A stretch of DNA of 64,000 bases. It comes from Neopestalotiopsis rosae (Eukaryota; Ascomycota; Sordariomycetes; Amphisphaeriales; Sporocadaceae). Within the stretch, counting starts at the first letter, position 1. Every line of letters starts with the position of its first letter. Below the pieces are notes generated by a model. That model did no database searches. It worked only from the letters and a program-made list of their open reading frames with translations, and was not told where the DNA came from. This document shows, piece by piece, positions 1 through 12,334 of this stretch. Both the position numbers and the translations under genes were made by a program. The stretch spans positions 744,001-808,000 of the forward strand of contig JALGAS010000004.1 in NCBI GenBank assembly GCA_023078685.1, written 5' to 3'.

Positions 1-117
1 CCACACCTTACATTACCATCGCTCTATCCATCGCTCTAAACTTCTCTTCTCATCATCAACATCAGTATTGTACCGAGATTTTACTATCAAAACAATCGTA
101 CACATCCAGCATTCAAT

Positions 118-1845
118 ATGGACTTCCAACCTGCACCAGCCCACGCTGCCGTGGAAAGCCAGCAAGGTTTTACCACACTTCAACCCCCGTCGCAGTCTTC
201 CGACCCCCAGGAGGTTTCTCCAGGTGAGATATCCATACTGACCCCGGGAGACTGCGCCGGACATCTTGGCTATGACTTTTCCACTCAAAAGAAGTGGAAG
301 ATTCTCATCGTCATCTTCCTGGTCCAATGTTCGATGAATTTCAACACATCGCTCTACTCCAACGGACTTACTGGCATGAGCCAAGAGTTCAACATTACAA
401 CACAGGATGCTCGAACGGGAGCCGCAATCTTTCTAATCACGTATGCCTTTGGCTGCGAACTGTAAGTGCTTCGCTAATCTTACCCTTCAATTGTATGCGG
501 CTAGATCATGCTGCTAACAAATTCTAGCTGGGCCCCCTGGTCCGAGGAGTTTGGTCGACGATGGATCCTTCAAGGCTCACTGTTACTCGTCAACTTGTGC
601 GCTCTGGGCGCCGCTCTTGCCCAAACCTACCCTGTGCTTGTCGTCTTCCGCGGTTTTGGTGGCTTGTTCTCGGCCGGCGGAAGCATCACTTTGGGCATTG
701 TTGCAGACATGTATACTGCCGGTACACAACAATATGCTGTGGCTTTTGTTGTCCTATCTTCTGTTGGAGGCTCAATCTTTGGTCCCATCATTGGTGGCTT
801 CCTTGAGAGCTTTCTTCACTGGCGCTGGTGCATGTGGCTTCAGCTCATTGTCGGCACATTCGTACAACTTCTCCACTTCTTTCTCGTTGACGAAACGCGA
901 ACCACTGTCCTCATGGTCAAGCGCGCCAGGGAACTTCGCGCGGCCAACGAGATTGTGTACGCACCCGATGAATTCAGAACCTGGAAGGAGAGACTGGCAC
1001 CCAAGGAACTCGTCACACTTTGGTTTCGTCCATTCAAAATGTTCTTTACCGAGCCCATTGTACTTGTCCTCTCCCTTCTCTCTGGATTCAGCGACGCCCT
1101 CATCTTCATGGGCTTTCAATCATTTGGTCTTGTCTACGAACTCTGGGGATTCACGCCCTGGCAGATTGGCCTGACATTCGTGGCTATTGGTCTCGGCTAC
1201 CTTGTCGCCTACCTGACCTACTTCCCCGCTATCAACCGAAACATTCACCAAAGGCTCATGAGACCAGACGATGAATTCGCCAATTACGAGGGTCGCATGT
1301 GGTGGTTGATGTATACGGCACCATGCCTCCCCATTGGCCTCTTCATGTTTGCGTGGACCAGCAACGCAAGCCTTCCCTGGATCCTGCCTGTCATCGCATC
1401 GGCCATCATCGGAATCGCCAACTACTCTGTGTACATGGGTACCATTGACTATATGGTAAGTACACTCTTCCATCTTCAGTTTGACCAGTCATGCTAATTG
1501 TCGTCTCAGGTCGCTGCATATGGTGAATTTGCAGCATCAGCCACAGGTGGAAATGGCTTCGCACGGGACTTCCTGGCTGGTGTCCTCACCTGGGCCGCCA
1601 TCCCCTACTACGACTCTTTCAAGAATATCACGACTCAGCCATTACAGTGGGCCAATACTGTTTTGGGTTTCGTCAGCCTCCTCTTGGTTACCTTCACCAT
1701 GATTATTTACTTCAAGGGCCCTTCCCTGAGGCAGAGATCAGCGTTTGCCCGGAGGCTGGCCGATGACAACAACTCGTCAGGCGATATGAGCGTCTCGGCG
1801 TCTGTCCCCCCAGTGGTCCCTACCACACATCGGATGCCATTATGA
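118..1845 (+). CDS. MFS transporter, DHA1 drug/polyamine type
   Basis: Predicted 535-residue proton-driven exporter of the plasma membrane. Exons are 118-461, 528-1455 and 1510-1845. Both introns have GTAAG donors, and the three exons join in frame (phases 2 and 0). The 60 or so N-terminal residues are hydrophilic and the rest is hydrophobic in about twelve segments. The loop 2-3 signature SEEFGRR (residues 120-126) and a segment around GGSIFGPIIGG match the DHA1 family that includes fungal polyamine and multidrug exporters. The context CAATATGG makes 118 a good start. The substrate cannot be read from sequence. It stands alone, with a 1.7 kb gap downstream. Confidence 0.9.
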
Positions 1846-3597
1846 ACGACACTGGATCAGAAGACCAGACCTGAGGCACGTGCTGTCGTGTACGATACAC
1901 AGGATTGTGGTTTCTTGTACTGAAAAGGGCAAAACCAATCGGCGTACTTTGGTGTTGGCAAGATAAAAGCTGATTCTTGGGAAATTGTTTTGGACAGCTT
2001 GGGAGGGAAAGGCGTTTGGAATACAATCGACCCGTCACCCGGGTATCGATCAGAGGTTTTGTTGGCATTGAATGGGAAACTGGGGATCATGGAGTTTAAG
2101 GACGTTGGATTTGGTCGCATTTGTACTCGGCGAAGATAATCGAGACTTGCACAACCCAATAATCAGATCAAACTTGCGGACGTGAATGTGATGATGTCGC
2201 AAAAGTGTAGTAACCACCTCCTGACGATCACATGTTGCCATATACTAGATAGCCCCTGAGCAACACCTCAGCATTCCTTTTGTTGCTCGATAGAACTGAT
2301 GCAGTGTTATTGACAGTTCCATTGTCGGTATATCTCCCTTCATATGGACACTGGTTGGCTGAGTGCGGCGCATTGGCGGTTCTGCTATCATGCTTGCCGC
2401 GTAATGATGCTGGATTTTTTGTGAGTTATGCTTGGCTCAGAAGAAGCCCGGCACCAACACGGGTGAGAAATCTCACTGTTAGTTGATCTTTGTCAATATC
2501 CTTGCTGACGATTTCATGAAAGGAAAAAGGGTCGTAAATAATAGGAACGGTTATGAGGGGGGTTTTTGAAGACGATAAATCGACTCGAAATGTTCGAGAG
2601 GGACGTGAAGATATATATACACGTTCAGGGTTGGTGTTTTCCTTTCGCAGTCGCACTCGGAGGTGGGGATCTGCGAAGATTAGCCCTTGCTTTGGGCTCA
2701 GCATTGAGGCATATCTATGGATCCACGCGATTGCGAAGCATAACCTGATTTCATTCACATGATCCTCAGAAAGGCACATGATGCCAAGTAAACCGACACA
2801 TGTTGAGTTCTCAAATGTTAATATCGGCCCGTGAGGACCCTTAATGTTCCGGGATGAACTACAACGGATACCTAGTTGAATGAATATTTACATGCAATCT
2901 CAGCATTCGCCACCAATTGTGCTACCCTTGTGGTCAAGAGAGTGTTATTTGTAAAGCTTGGCATCCCGGATGCGGTCGGAATGATGTCCGTCATTTGTGT
3001 GCAAGTGACACCTGTCAAGCTTTTTTCCCCTGCGAGTCTATGCTGCTCAGCCACCCTCAGCTGTATTCATCATTTGGTGCAGTTTAATGGCTTTCATCAG
3101 CCTGGAATATTACGAGAACGAGTGGTGCAACGGCTTCCAGCAAAAATAAGAAGCCGAAGTTCACGGACCGAGAAATGCTTTGATTGAAGTTAATGAGCTC
3201 GCTTCCGAAGCCGGAAATACTGAATTACCGATTTTGTCTCATACAGTGGTGTCCGAAAGCTAAATATTGGATTCTCAATGCGTCAATTGTTGGTTACTGT
3301 GGTTATGCTGATGACGCAAGGCTCCAGCTTAGTTATGAATATACAACATAACTCATTTTCGATCTATTGCTTTCTTTTCCCTTGATATATTCCACCTCAA
3401 AACCATACGAGGCTGCTGAGACTACGGAAAAATAACAATTGAGCTGTCTTGAAAATATAGTTTTCGCAATTCTTTTCAAGGAAACTTGTCCCTTCTCTAC
3501 GTGGTTTATTAATCATGAAGGAGTGACTTTCCAGTATGATCCCAAAGGCCTACTGAAGTTCTTCTACAGACGCCATCTCCCCTAAAACCCTTGCCCT
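1846..3597. other. Intergenic, no supported gene
   Basis: AT-rich spacer between the MFS gene and the minus-strand hypothetical gene. Open frames here are short, overlap on opposite strands and lack recognisable motifs or splice continuity. I see no RNA gene or repeat. Confidence 0.6.
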
Positions 3598-4551
3598 TTA
3601 GATCGTGATCTTGAATGCCCAAGATTCCAATGATAGAACTGCGCGATAGAGCAGTCTTGTGTCGTTCATGATAGTTATTGACTGTTCTACCAACAGATTA
3701 TTGAAGACATTGTTAACCTGACTGCCAGAGCTCCCGCTAGGGGCAGATGGGAAACCCCAGGAGATCTGGTAGAGGCTGATCTTCAAGGACATTGCTAGGT
3801 CATTGATACACCAGATATTCCCTCGTATTATCGACTCGTTGCCAGCTATGTTTGGGTACTTCGAATTCATGGTTTTGGCCTGGTCTAGGTGAACCTTTGA
3901 CTCCCTCATATAACTGAGTAAAAAAGTGACGAATTTCATGCAGTCCTGTAGAAACTTTCGAGAAGCAATGATCAACAGATCCGTAAGATCGCTCATATTG
4001 GTCTTTTGTATGAAGACAATCAGCAGTTCATTATTTGATTCAAGGCACTGCTGGAATAGCTGCTGGATTGCTTTTGCCGCCATTTGATTCTTTCCATCCA
4101 GCTGAGCCCAATATTGTGAGTTCATTATCTCAATCGCGAGTAGAGAATCGCAATCTTTACTGATGCAATCTATGACTTGATAATAAGATGGGTCGCTGTC
4201 GTTGTAAGCCTTAGGCAAGGCGTCGCAAACGATTTGCAATAACTCTGCTGTCTTTCCGCTTGGTTTCGATCGAAAGCCGCACCAAAGATTGGCGAGCGCC
4301 ACGAGGATGGTCATCGTGTCTCTTGTAGTATCGGAACAGGCTACAGCAATGGCTGCCTCGATGATTCCCTTTTTATTAGATCGACGATGGCCTTTCGTGC
4401 ATGTAGGGCAATGGATGAGCAGTTGCTGGTCCGGCGCCGGCTTGATTAGGCCCTGTTGGAGAAGCGTGGCGATGAAAGGGCTGGGAACGCCAGACTCGCC
4501 ATGTTCACAAATGTAGGTATAAGGTTTCGGCGAGTCTCCTGCATCTGTCAT
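3598..4551 (-). CDS. Hypothetical protein with N-terminal Cys/His pairs
   Basis: Uninterrupted 317-residue frame. The start ATG at 4551 follows an ACAAA context. The N-terminal region has a CEH element near residue 15 and an HCPTC element near residue 48, which could be a degenerate metal-binding module. The rest looks alpha-helical and soluble, with leucine-rich helices. I do not recognise a family and assign no function. The length and the absence of stops favour a real gene. Additional 5' exons are possible: a minus-strand frame at 4673-4894 has protein-like composition, but I could not join it convincingly. Confidence 0.55.
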   Translation of the reverse strand: MTDAGDSPKPYTYICEHGESGVPSPFIATLLQQGLIKPAPDQQLLIHCPTCTKGHRRSNKKGIIEAAIAVACSDTTRDTMTILVALANLWCGFRSKPSGKTAELLQIVCDALPKAYNDSDPSYYQVIDCISKDCDSLLAIEIMNSQYWAQLDGKNQMAAKAIQQLFQQCLESNNELLIVFIQKTNMSDLTDLLIIASRKFLQDCMKFVTFLLSYMRESKVHLDQAKTMNSKYPNIAGNESIIRGNIWCINDLAMSLKISLYQISWGFPSAPSGSSGSQVNNVFNNLLVEQSITIMNDTRLLYRAVLSLESWAFKITI

Positions 4552-5864
4552 TTTGTTGTGCTGTCAGGTACGCGTGTTGGTGGATTGATCGACGGTGCAA
4601 GCCGAGTAGGGTAAGGATAAAAGTTCAAAAGAGTCTTGACCAGAGTATTAAGTAGGCCAGTACTAGGAACAGCTACAATACTCCCTGTGACAGAAGGTTC
4701 CAGATCACCGTATGTTCTGCTAGATATTGAAACCGGTCTCGGACCCAACTTCTAGAAACCTCGGCAAATTCTTTGTCAAGGTACTGATAAAGACTCTGGT
4801 GTCTGAAGCTAAAACTCAATGTGCTCGTACCAGTTCTAACGGTAGCAGATGACTGATAGAGGCGGTCCCAATTGCCGTCAATATCTACGCACAAGTGATG
4901 AGATTGAAGTTCATTTGACTGCGAAATTTATAGTGGCTACCTACATATGGTCATATGTATGACATGATACGAACGGAAGTGGGAATCTGGACTGACACCA
5001 TCTGTTGGAACGGGCTTTCATGATGTGCAATACAGATACTGAAGCTTCAATCTCTCGCATGTCACAACAGAGTAGCAACGAAAGAGAAGGAGCTCGCTCG
5101 ATACGCGCCGAAAAGCGCGTCTGTAACACAAAGTTTATGGGCGCCAATCTTCGTCGGGGCTTTCGACGGACCCACCAGTCTGAGCTATTACAGAGAGGTA
5201 CAGCTGCTACGGCCTGGAATACCCAGCTATTAATCACTTTGCAGATTGAATTAATTCGAGTCACTGTAGAGAGAGAGACAAGACAATGAAAAGGAATACC
5301 GCCCACATGCACACTCCTATGCTGCCCTAGGTGCACCATTTCTGAACACGCTTCCATACGGTCTCAGTTTGTTGGTGGGGCGCGCACGCATATTATTCTT
5401 GCTATTGCACAATAGGATCACCGCACGTTTGCTCCGAAACAATTAAATTGATACAAGCTCTGGAGAAAGAGTGGTTCGTCGCGATGCCATTGATTTGACA
5501 ATGTTCTTGGATTTATTATTCTTTGTGAATTTATTTATTGCAGCATGTAGCAAACAAGCTGCAAGGTTGAAGTAAAGAAAAAAAGATGATCCGACTCAAG
5601 ACGAGTTACCACACCTTAAAAAATCCCGATAAGGCGTGACTCAAATTACTTTGACACGTTACCTCTGCCCAACTCTACATATAAAGCAGCAGATTCTATT
5701 CGGTTACTGAAAGAATTGATATTTCGCACCACAATTCTCCCTCATCACTCAATACTATTTCTTCATCACCAACACCCTCATCACGAGAAATTCATTACAA
5801 ATCTCCATAACCACCGAGACCAATCTCCACTACCAAGAAGTCAACAACCGCGTCCAACTGCAAC
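4552..5864. other. Intergenic, possible extra exon
   Basis: Spacer between divergently transcribed hypothetical genes. A minus-strand frame at 4673-4894 (about 73 residues, rich in aromatic residues) may be an unjoined exon of the 3598-4551 gene or a gene relic. A frame at 4941-5357 has no visible domain. A TATA-like box at 5680-5685 belongs to the gene on the right. Confidence 0.45.
5680..5685 (+). promoter_or_regulatory. TATA-like box
   Basis: TATAAA 180 bp before the ATG at 5865. The intervening pyrimidine- and CA-rich stretch looks like a fungal 5' leader. No transcription start can be seen directly. Confidence 0.4.
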
Positions 5865-6578
5865 ATGCTCTCAGCAGGGCCAGATCACCATCAATCCGAG
5901 GACTTGGGGTCAATGAGTTCCAAGCCTTTCACAGTTCATGATCCTTGCGTCCTCGGGCCCGACTTCCAACGGTGTGCTCCTGATGAAGCTATCAATCAGG
6001 TATGCCTAGACGAAGAGATCCTATATCGCTCCTGGTACTTGACGGCCACGTCCAACTCAGAGTGGCTAAAGTACGGGGCCGATTTCATCTCGGTAGTGTA
6101 TACGAGGAAGACACCGGCGAACGTCCAGTTTCCAGTCCTAGTAGAGCACGCCAAATGTGTTCTAGGGAAGATACCGGAGGACGAGGTGCCCAGACAGTCG
6201 ACGAAGAACAGGACGGACCTGAGAAGGAAACGTCTTCAGCACGCGATTCGCTCTGCGTCATGGAAGCGCTACATCATTCGGGTTGTCGACGGCTGGGCAG
6301 CGCAACACGAGAGCTCGAGGATGGCGACACGGCTTCGCTTCTTGGTGATGCCAATATGGCAAGTCATTGGTCTGGGAGTCATCGAGGACCTGGAAGTCGA
6401 CGTTTTTCTGGCTTATAGGAACAAGACGCTATTCATGCCACGTGAGCTCATGCTGTATTCCCGTGCCCAGCCCGAGAAACCGTGGAAGCTTGTCGCAGCA
6501 GTGGAGCACGAATTGAGTCTCCTGAGTGACCCAAAGCTTGATGACCTGGTCAAGACTTGGAAAATCGTCTCAAATTAA
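5865..6578 (+). CDS. Hypothetical protein
   Basis: Intronless frame of 237 residues. The first ATG is at 5865, with a good context (CAACATG). A second in-frame ATG at 5913 (MSSKPF) could be the true start. The protein is mixed alpha/beta with no signal peptide or clear membrane segment. A basic stretch lies near residues 110-140 (KNRTDLRRKR). One hydrophobic segment near residues 165-180 is probably buried core. I do not recognise the family. The TATA-like box and leader upstream support expression. Confidence 0.55.
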   Translation: MLSAGPDHHQSEDLGSMSSKPFTVHDPCVLGPDFQRCAPDEAINQVCLDEEILYRSWYLTATSNSEWLKYGADFISVVYTRKTPANVQFPVLVEHAKCVLGKIPEDEVPRQSTKNRTDLRRKRLQHAIRSASWKRYIIRVVDGWAAQHESSRMATRLRFLVMPIWQVIGLGVIEDLEVDVFLAYRNKTLFMPRELMLYSRAQPEKPWKLVAAVEHELSLLSDPKLDDLVKTWKIVSN

Positions 6579-7068
6579 TTATCACTTGACTTGGTCATGT
6601 GGTAGTGTCATTGATGATCGCTATTTTCAAGGTCATGGATAATCGTCACATCACGTCGTCTCTGCCCCATATTGGCTGACTCTTCAGCGTGTTTCTTCCC
6701 TCGCTTTGTATGCACGCGCGCTACACTGATTAACCCAGCAATAATACGTCTCCCTACATCATTTCCCTTTTATCCCCGTTAGTGGGAATAATGATTAATA
6801 TACTTCATGTCAACACGACCACTGGTACTCGAATTCGACCATTTGCGTAACATGTTCTGGCAGATAATGAAACGTTTCATTCTGGTGCATTCCAAGACCG
6901 TATTGCTTTGAATGTTGCTAATTTCGGTAATGGCAACTTCAGCCTCGTCACAATCTGGCAAGACTTGAGTCTGTGTAAACTTCAATCCCAACTCCAGACG
7001 GAGTGCCTACAGTGGCGACTGTTCTTTTCCCCGGCATACGACCAGTGCTTTTCCAAAATCAATTTCGT
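6579..7068. other. Intergenic between convergent genes
   Basis: Contains the 3' ends of the genes at 5865-6578 (+) and 7069-8041 (-). No other supported feature. Confidence 0.6.
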
Positions 7069-8041
7069 CTACTTCAGGAAACTACCATTGGTTTTGGCCA
7101 GCTGCTCATCGTAATATGGTTGGAACGCAAGCCATCCTTTCTCTGGACTGCCTACTTGAGGGGCAGTAAATTCGGCCTCTTCATCACTGATGATAATCTT
7201 CTGGTGGCCACTGCCGCGCTCTGCTGCATCGACCAGGAGTTGGGCGTGGCAGGTCTTGTCGAGGCTCAAGAACCAAAATGCTGCCTCATCGACACTCCCG
7301 CCAACCTACATTCAGTCAGCGGTCTGTAGAATGATCACGAATACAGAGTCTTGGTGCATAAACCTACAGTAAGCAATCCGTGGTTCTGCAAGATGGCAGC
7401 CTTGCAATTCCCAAGCGCCGCAGCAATGCGCTTCCCTTCTTCGCGGTTCAAGACCACACCACCAAACTGGTTGTATACGGCATGACTCTTGTAAAAGCGC
7501 AAGGCGTCTTGAGTAATCATGTCGAGCTCCCGACCAAAGACACTAAAGGCCTTCCCATGCACCGAGTGTGCGTGGCAGGCTGCATGGACATCTGGTCTGG
7601 CCTTGTGAATCTCGGAGTGGATGGCAAATGCGGCGGCATTGATGGGCTCATCGCCTTCCACCACCTCGCCATCCTCGTTGACAAGAATTAAGTCCGAGAC
7701 TGAAATCTGCGAAAAGTGCATAGATAAGGGATTGAGCCCTTGAATTTATGTCAGCAAGCATCAATTCGTTCGGAGGACGGAGATATCATACAGAAGTGGT
7801 CAGTCAAGATGGGGTCCCGAACAGAGACATGCCCGGCAATACCCTCGTCGAAGCCTCGATCAGCAAACACGCGAAACGTGGCGGCTAGATGCTGTTTCCG
7901 GTATAGTCTCTCCTCTTCAAGAGACTCAAACTGCGGGTATGACCGAATTCTAAGTTTTCTTCCATTTTTTGCTTTGCCAAGAGCACCAGAGGCAGAGTTG
8001 GTTTTATCTTCGTGCTGAAGCACGGTCGCCGCGGGAGCCAT
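7069..8041 (-). CDS. Class II aldolase/adducin-domain protein
   Basis: Three exons in transcript order: 8041-7792, 7738-7368 and 7305-7069, giving 285 residues. Introns of 53 and 62 bp have GTATGA and GTAGGT donors and join in frame. The first join restores the family sequence DHFW-LNPL and the second restores LLTV-GGSVDE. The fold binds a divalent metal through H139 and H141 (CHAHS) and a third histidine in QNHG (H203). In this family the metal serves retro-aldol, epimerase or decarboxylase-like chemistry on small hydroxy acids or sugar phosphates. Many fungal members have unknown substrates. The neighbouring CocE-type hydrolase lies on the same strand upstream, so the two may be co-expressed. 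Confidence 0.88.
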
Positions 8042-8819
8042 ACCGAAGAGCCAAGGTACTGGGGTGGAGGTTTATTGCTGAATCGGGCTTAATCATGCAG
8101 GGCACGATTACAGCATGTCTCGCTCTGCTTTGTTATCGCTACTATTTCAATAATGACGGATAATGTCGAGCAACTTTCTGTATATCGAGAGTGCAATCCT
8201 GCTAACGTCCACACTGCCGTGACCCCGCGTTTTGAGACCCTGCCGCTAGGTATTCGGTTGTATAGTCCGGGAATAGTCTGTATCCAATGCTTGGCGTTTG
8301 ATTGGCAAGACCAATTGCCACCGCCCCACAGTCTCACGCATCGCATCGTTCACTCAGACGCTCAATACGGGCTCCTATGCCCTTCGCGAGGGCCAAGATT
8401 GCAGTGAAAGGCAGCTAAAAGCGAAATGCACCAACTTTTCGCAAGTGCGTACCAACTTTGCGCGTGTTCGTACCACCTACCCTTGAGCCTGAGATTTCCA
8501 TTGCTCAGGTATTCTGCATAGTTCCAGCGCTTCGCAGCCACTGCCAGTAGAAGAAATACTTACCGTTATTCTTTCGAGCTATATGTAAGTCGAAAAATAA
8601 TAACACCACCTGGGTGAGCTCGACACCACTTCCAGGACCTTGCAAGCAAGAATCATGTGCTATATAATCAGTTGCTCCGACATGGCGACAACAGCTTGAT
8701 TGATTACTCAGGTCTCCAAATTTGCCCCATTACTCGTGAAGTACTGATTTATTGATGGCTGTGGAGCATCCTGCTCATACACAGTCGCATGCGATCTACC
8801 TACATATACATAGCTGGAA
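8042..8819. other. Intergenic between two minus-strand genes
   Basis: Holds the 3' end of the CocE-type gene and the promoter of the aldolase gene. The ATTTCAATAATGA-type AT-rich tracts near 8140 are unremarkable. No gene seen. Confidence 0.6.
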
Positions 8820-10713
8820 TCAAAATCTGTGAAACGTGTCTTGGAGCCCATTCCATGCGGAGTCGGGTGTGGCCAGAGGAATCACCAAGCAGCTGTCATA
8901 TTGCCCACCGGTATGAATATTGTGGAGGCCAACGTTCGAATCCATGGGCTCCTGTCCAGGCAATGCATCCGGCGCCGGTTCCAGCATATGACCAGCCACA
9001 CGCAACATGATGCCTTCACCTTCCTTGAAGACCATACCCATGGGCAACAGGGTGATTTCCAGTGGCACGACCTTGCCAGGCGGAATCTTGTCCTCGCGAT
9101 CGTGTGCATAGAATATTTCTTGTTTGTCGCTGCTGCACTTACTCTCATCACGAGAGACTGCATGAGACGCACGGAGGTAGCCCTCAGGGCCATAGTACTG
9201 AATGTGCGAGTTGGGCGTGATGTCCGTCGCGGAGCAAGGTACCGGATAGTTCAAGGCCACAAGCGGGTTGCCTTTACTATCAATTTTACGGATCTGCACG
9301 ACAATGTCCATGTCGTCATGCTCTTCGCATGACATCCACAACTTGACTTTGGGATAACCAATGAGCTCAATATATGAGCTGAAGTAATAGGTGAAGTCCT
9401 GTAATTCAAGTCAGCACCAAGTGGGAACACAGCTGCGGGCGATGCAAGAAACGAACAGAAGACGAGGTATGGCTATGGCCCTCGTGAGAAACTTTGCCCA
9501 CTGCATCCGGCTTGGACAGAACCAGACTATTGGAGGATGCGTCAAGGTAAATGGTCTTGAGCTGTTGTCGCTCCAAGGGAAAGGCAGTCTCTGCCCTTTG
9601 GTGAACATTTGGGAGCGATCCTTCGAAGCCAAACAAGGACAATCGGACCTTTGGCGTGTCGTCCTCCCAACCGTTCAAAATTCCCTTTGTATAGCGATCG
9701 AAGAATTGCTGCAAATCATCGTTGGAGTCGGGGCGGTGAAGGTCATACCATTCAAAGTCGGTTGTGACGCGCAGCCCCTTCTGGGTCGACTTGGAATTGC
9801 GAAACGCGTTGAAGGAGCCGGGACAGTGGAACAAGATCCACCCGGCGCAGATGTAGATTGGGATATCAATGTTCTCAACGTTGACCAGTTTCTCTGCCCA
9901 GAAGTCATCGAAAAGCGGCCGTTTGACGAGCATCTTACGAAGGTCCTCAATCTCACATTGACCAGCAAAGACGCTGTAGAAGAGATCCAGAAACGGGCCT
10001 CGGGAACTTGTGATACCCCCCGGCGCCACCAGATGGCGGTAGATGTCTGTGAATCCCCACCATGGTGCAATGCACTTAAGAGCAGGATGGTGCTGTCGCG
10101 AGGCATAGTTCTGCTGCGCAACAGACAGCCATGAATTGCCCGCCATGCACACGGAGCCATTCGACCACGGCTGCTTGGAAATCCATTCAATGGTGTCGTG
10201 GATATCTTCCGCCTCCTGAGAGCCCCACATGAAGAGCTTTCCCTCGGAGAAGAGACCACCACGCGCGTCTGGGTGCACTACTGCGTAGCCGCGATGGCAC
10301 CAGTCGGCAGGATCTGGGCCTTCGAACTTTTCGTACCCGGATGTCTGCGAGGCGGGCACTCCCATGCGGTAGGGGAACATATCAAAGGTTGTTCCACCGC
10401 CATTCTTGCCATACGGGCTCCAGACAATGATGGCGGGTACCTTGTCCGTGTCGGAGGTGGCTGGTCGAAAGACGTCGGCATAAATCTTGGCGGTGTCGCG
10501 CATCTCCACTGTGATGTTCTTTTCAAAAATTGTATCATCTCTAAATGATTTCCTGCCCTCAGCTTTGACATGTCCAGCCTTCGAGGTAGTAGACTCATAC
10601 GGCGTGAGGTCTAGCTTGTACGTCGCAAAGATTGGATGTTGGGAAGGCGTGGGGAGCTTGGTAAACTCCAGGTCCGGAAATTCGGCAAGAAGCTTTTGGG
10701 TAGTTGACGCCAT
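8820..10713 (-). CDS. CocE/NonD X-Pro dipeptidyl-peptidase-type hydrolase
   Basis: Two exons, 10713-9457 and 9398-8820, giving 611 residues. The 58-bp intron has a weaker GTTCGT donor and a TACAG acceptor. An alternative donor nearby would change only a few residues. The alpha/beta hydrolase core has the nucleophile elbow GNSW (Ser194), and the oxyanion/YGK segment near residue 101 is typical. The C-terminal jelly-roll region contains LWMSC and an IHTGGQYDS segment characteristic of the family. Members cleave X-Pro peptides, acyl esters (cocaine esterase, hence CocE) or beta-lactam esters. No signal peptide is visible, so an intracellular location is likely. Start 10713 was chosen over the longer frame because it lies about 70 bp behind a TATA-like box. 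Confidence 0.88.
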
Positions 10714-12334
10714 GGCGGAAGAGATGATCCAGAATCTGTAAAGATGAATGTAGGATTCAGAAGTTGGAGGTCTCGAGCTTCTGTCTATATATACGTTCCC
10801 ACGAATTAGGTCCTGCGGTCTCGTTATTGCGATGCAAGACGAAGGCATCCATCCGAGGACATGGCCGAAGTCCTCGGACGTCATTACATGTCCGAACGGT
10901 ACGGCCTTTAGCTACAAATACACGGAAGCATTGCTAGGCCGGGCCGTGGCCGGTGATCGCGGCCCGCGGACATGATTTTATGTCCGAAAGGTGGAGCGTC
11001 TCGCCGTACCACACTGGACTAGGGCTTGGCTGTATAGGAGGTGTGATTTTGTATATTATGTAAGGTGGAGATCTAATCATCCTTCAGCTGCAACCGGTTC
11101 TGCTGCAGCGCTCGCCGGCGTCAAGTCATATCTGCTAGGTCTGATCTGTTTTAAGCTTAAAGAAAACTGGATCAGCTTCAAGTGCCTGCTGCATGCTGCC
11201 CCACATACGGGGCATACGTCCATAGCTGTTTGCAGTCAATATATCTGTCTCCTTAAATGAAACCAGTATACTTTTCAGATGCTCCTTCAATTGCCTAGCT
11301 CATTACTACATATATGTGGCCCGTGAACAACTGCAAGATTAGTGTGTATTTTGATCTTTCCGCAAAAATGGAGCGTGTTTTGGCAACGCCACGATTTGAG
11401 TTAGTCACGCAAAATAGTGTAATAGATAGACTGTTGAGCCACATACCCAGCCCGAGATGCCCACACCACAAGTGCGTTTCCTGCTAAAATGGTGACTGCG
11501 CGAATAAATATTACTGACGACTAAAGTAGCCAACATACTGCAAAACGTCATTCCTGCATTGCGCCATAAAAGGTATGTTGTAAGACAGCCAAACGGACTG
11601 GCCGCTGGCTGCTGCGGCGGGAGGAGGAGCGCATTTGATCACTCCCTTGCCTATACAGTATTCCCGGTTAATCCATGCAGCTTCTGTGCAGGCTACAAAG
11701 ACTCGCTAAACCGGATGACCAGTTTTGTTGCTTCCCGGAACACTTTGCGCGCGTATTCGTTGAAGTGTACATACCTACCTTATGTAGGCAGTGCCTGGCG
11801 TGCTTACAGCCCTGGTCGACACAAACTTGACAATGCATATAATCCTGGACCTAGTCACAGGGCGCCCCTGTCCCCCACGCATGCGCGACAGGGGAGCGGC
11901 CGGTCTCAGTCGGAGATAAACTTCCGCGTCACAAAGTTGAAGCTGCTGCGGTCCAATGTTGTCATGACGTCAATTGCTACATTATGATTGGTAACTGTTC
12001 TCTTGTACCAGCGCCATAAGCTCAGAATAAGAGGTAAAACATAAGCGAGGGCGGTTGGCCGAAACGAAAGGGAGACAATTGTCGTTCTTTCCCGTACAAG
12101 TCTCTTGCGCTCCAATAGTAGTAACCCGTAGTTCATTAGGGCCTTTATAGTTTTTGTGTCCTTGATCATTATGAACCGCGGTCTCTTCCTCTCTTCTCAT
12201 TATGTGTCAAGCAGCTTGATTCAAAAGAATTGTGCTATTCCATCTCTTATTCCAGTGTTTGACTATCGTCGCTGGACGCACGGTTAGACAAGATTGACGA
12301 GCCGTATCGAGTGTTGCCAGTATTCTTCACAGAC
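10714..12334. other. Intergenic, divergent promoters
   Basis: Region between the divergently transcribed CocE-type and MFS genes. Frames such as 11559-11987 (+) and 11906-12169 (-) overlap on opposite strands and have no domain or splice support. No RNA gene or repeat was recognised. Confidence 0.55.
10785..10792 (-). promoter_or_regulatory. TATA-like box of the CocE-type gene
   Basis: ATATATAG-type box read on the minus strand about 72 bp upstream of the ATG at 10713. It supports that start and argues against the longer frame starting at 10884. Confidence 0.45.

Noticed and set aside
11559..11987. 142-residue plus-strand frame in the 10.7-12.3 kb spacer
   Set aside because: No domain, odd composition, and conflicting frames on the other strand.
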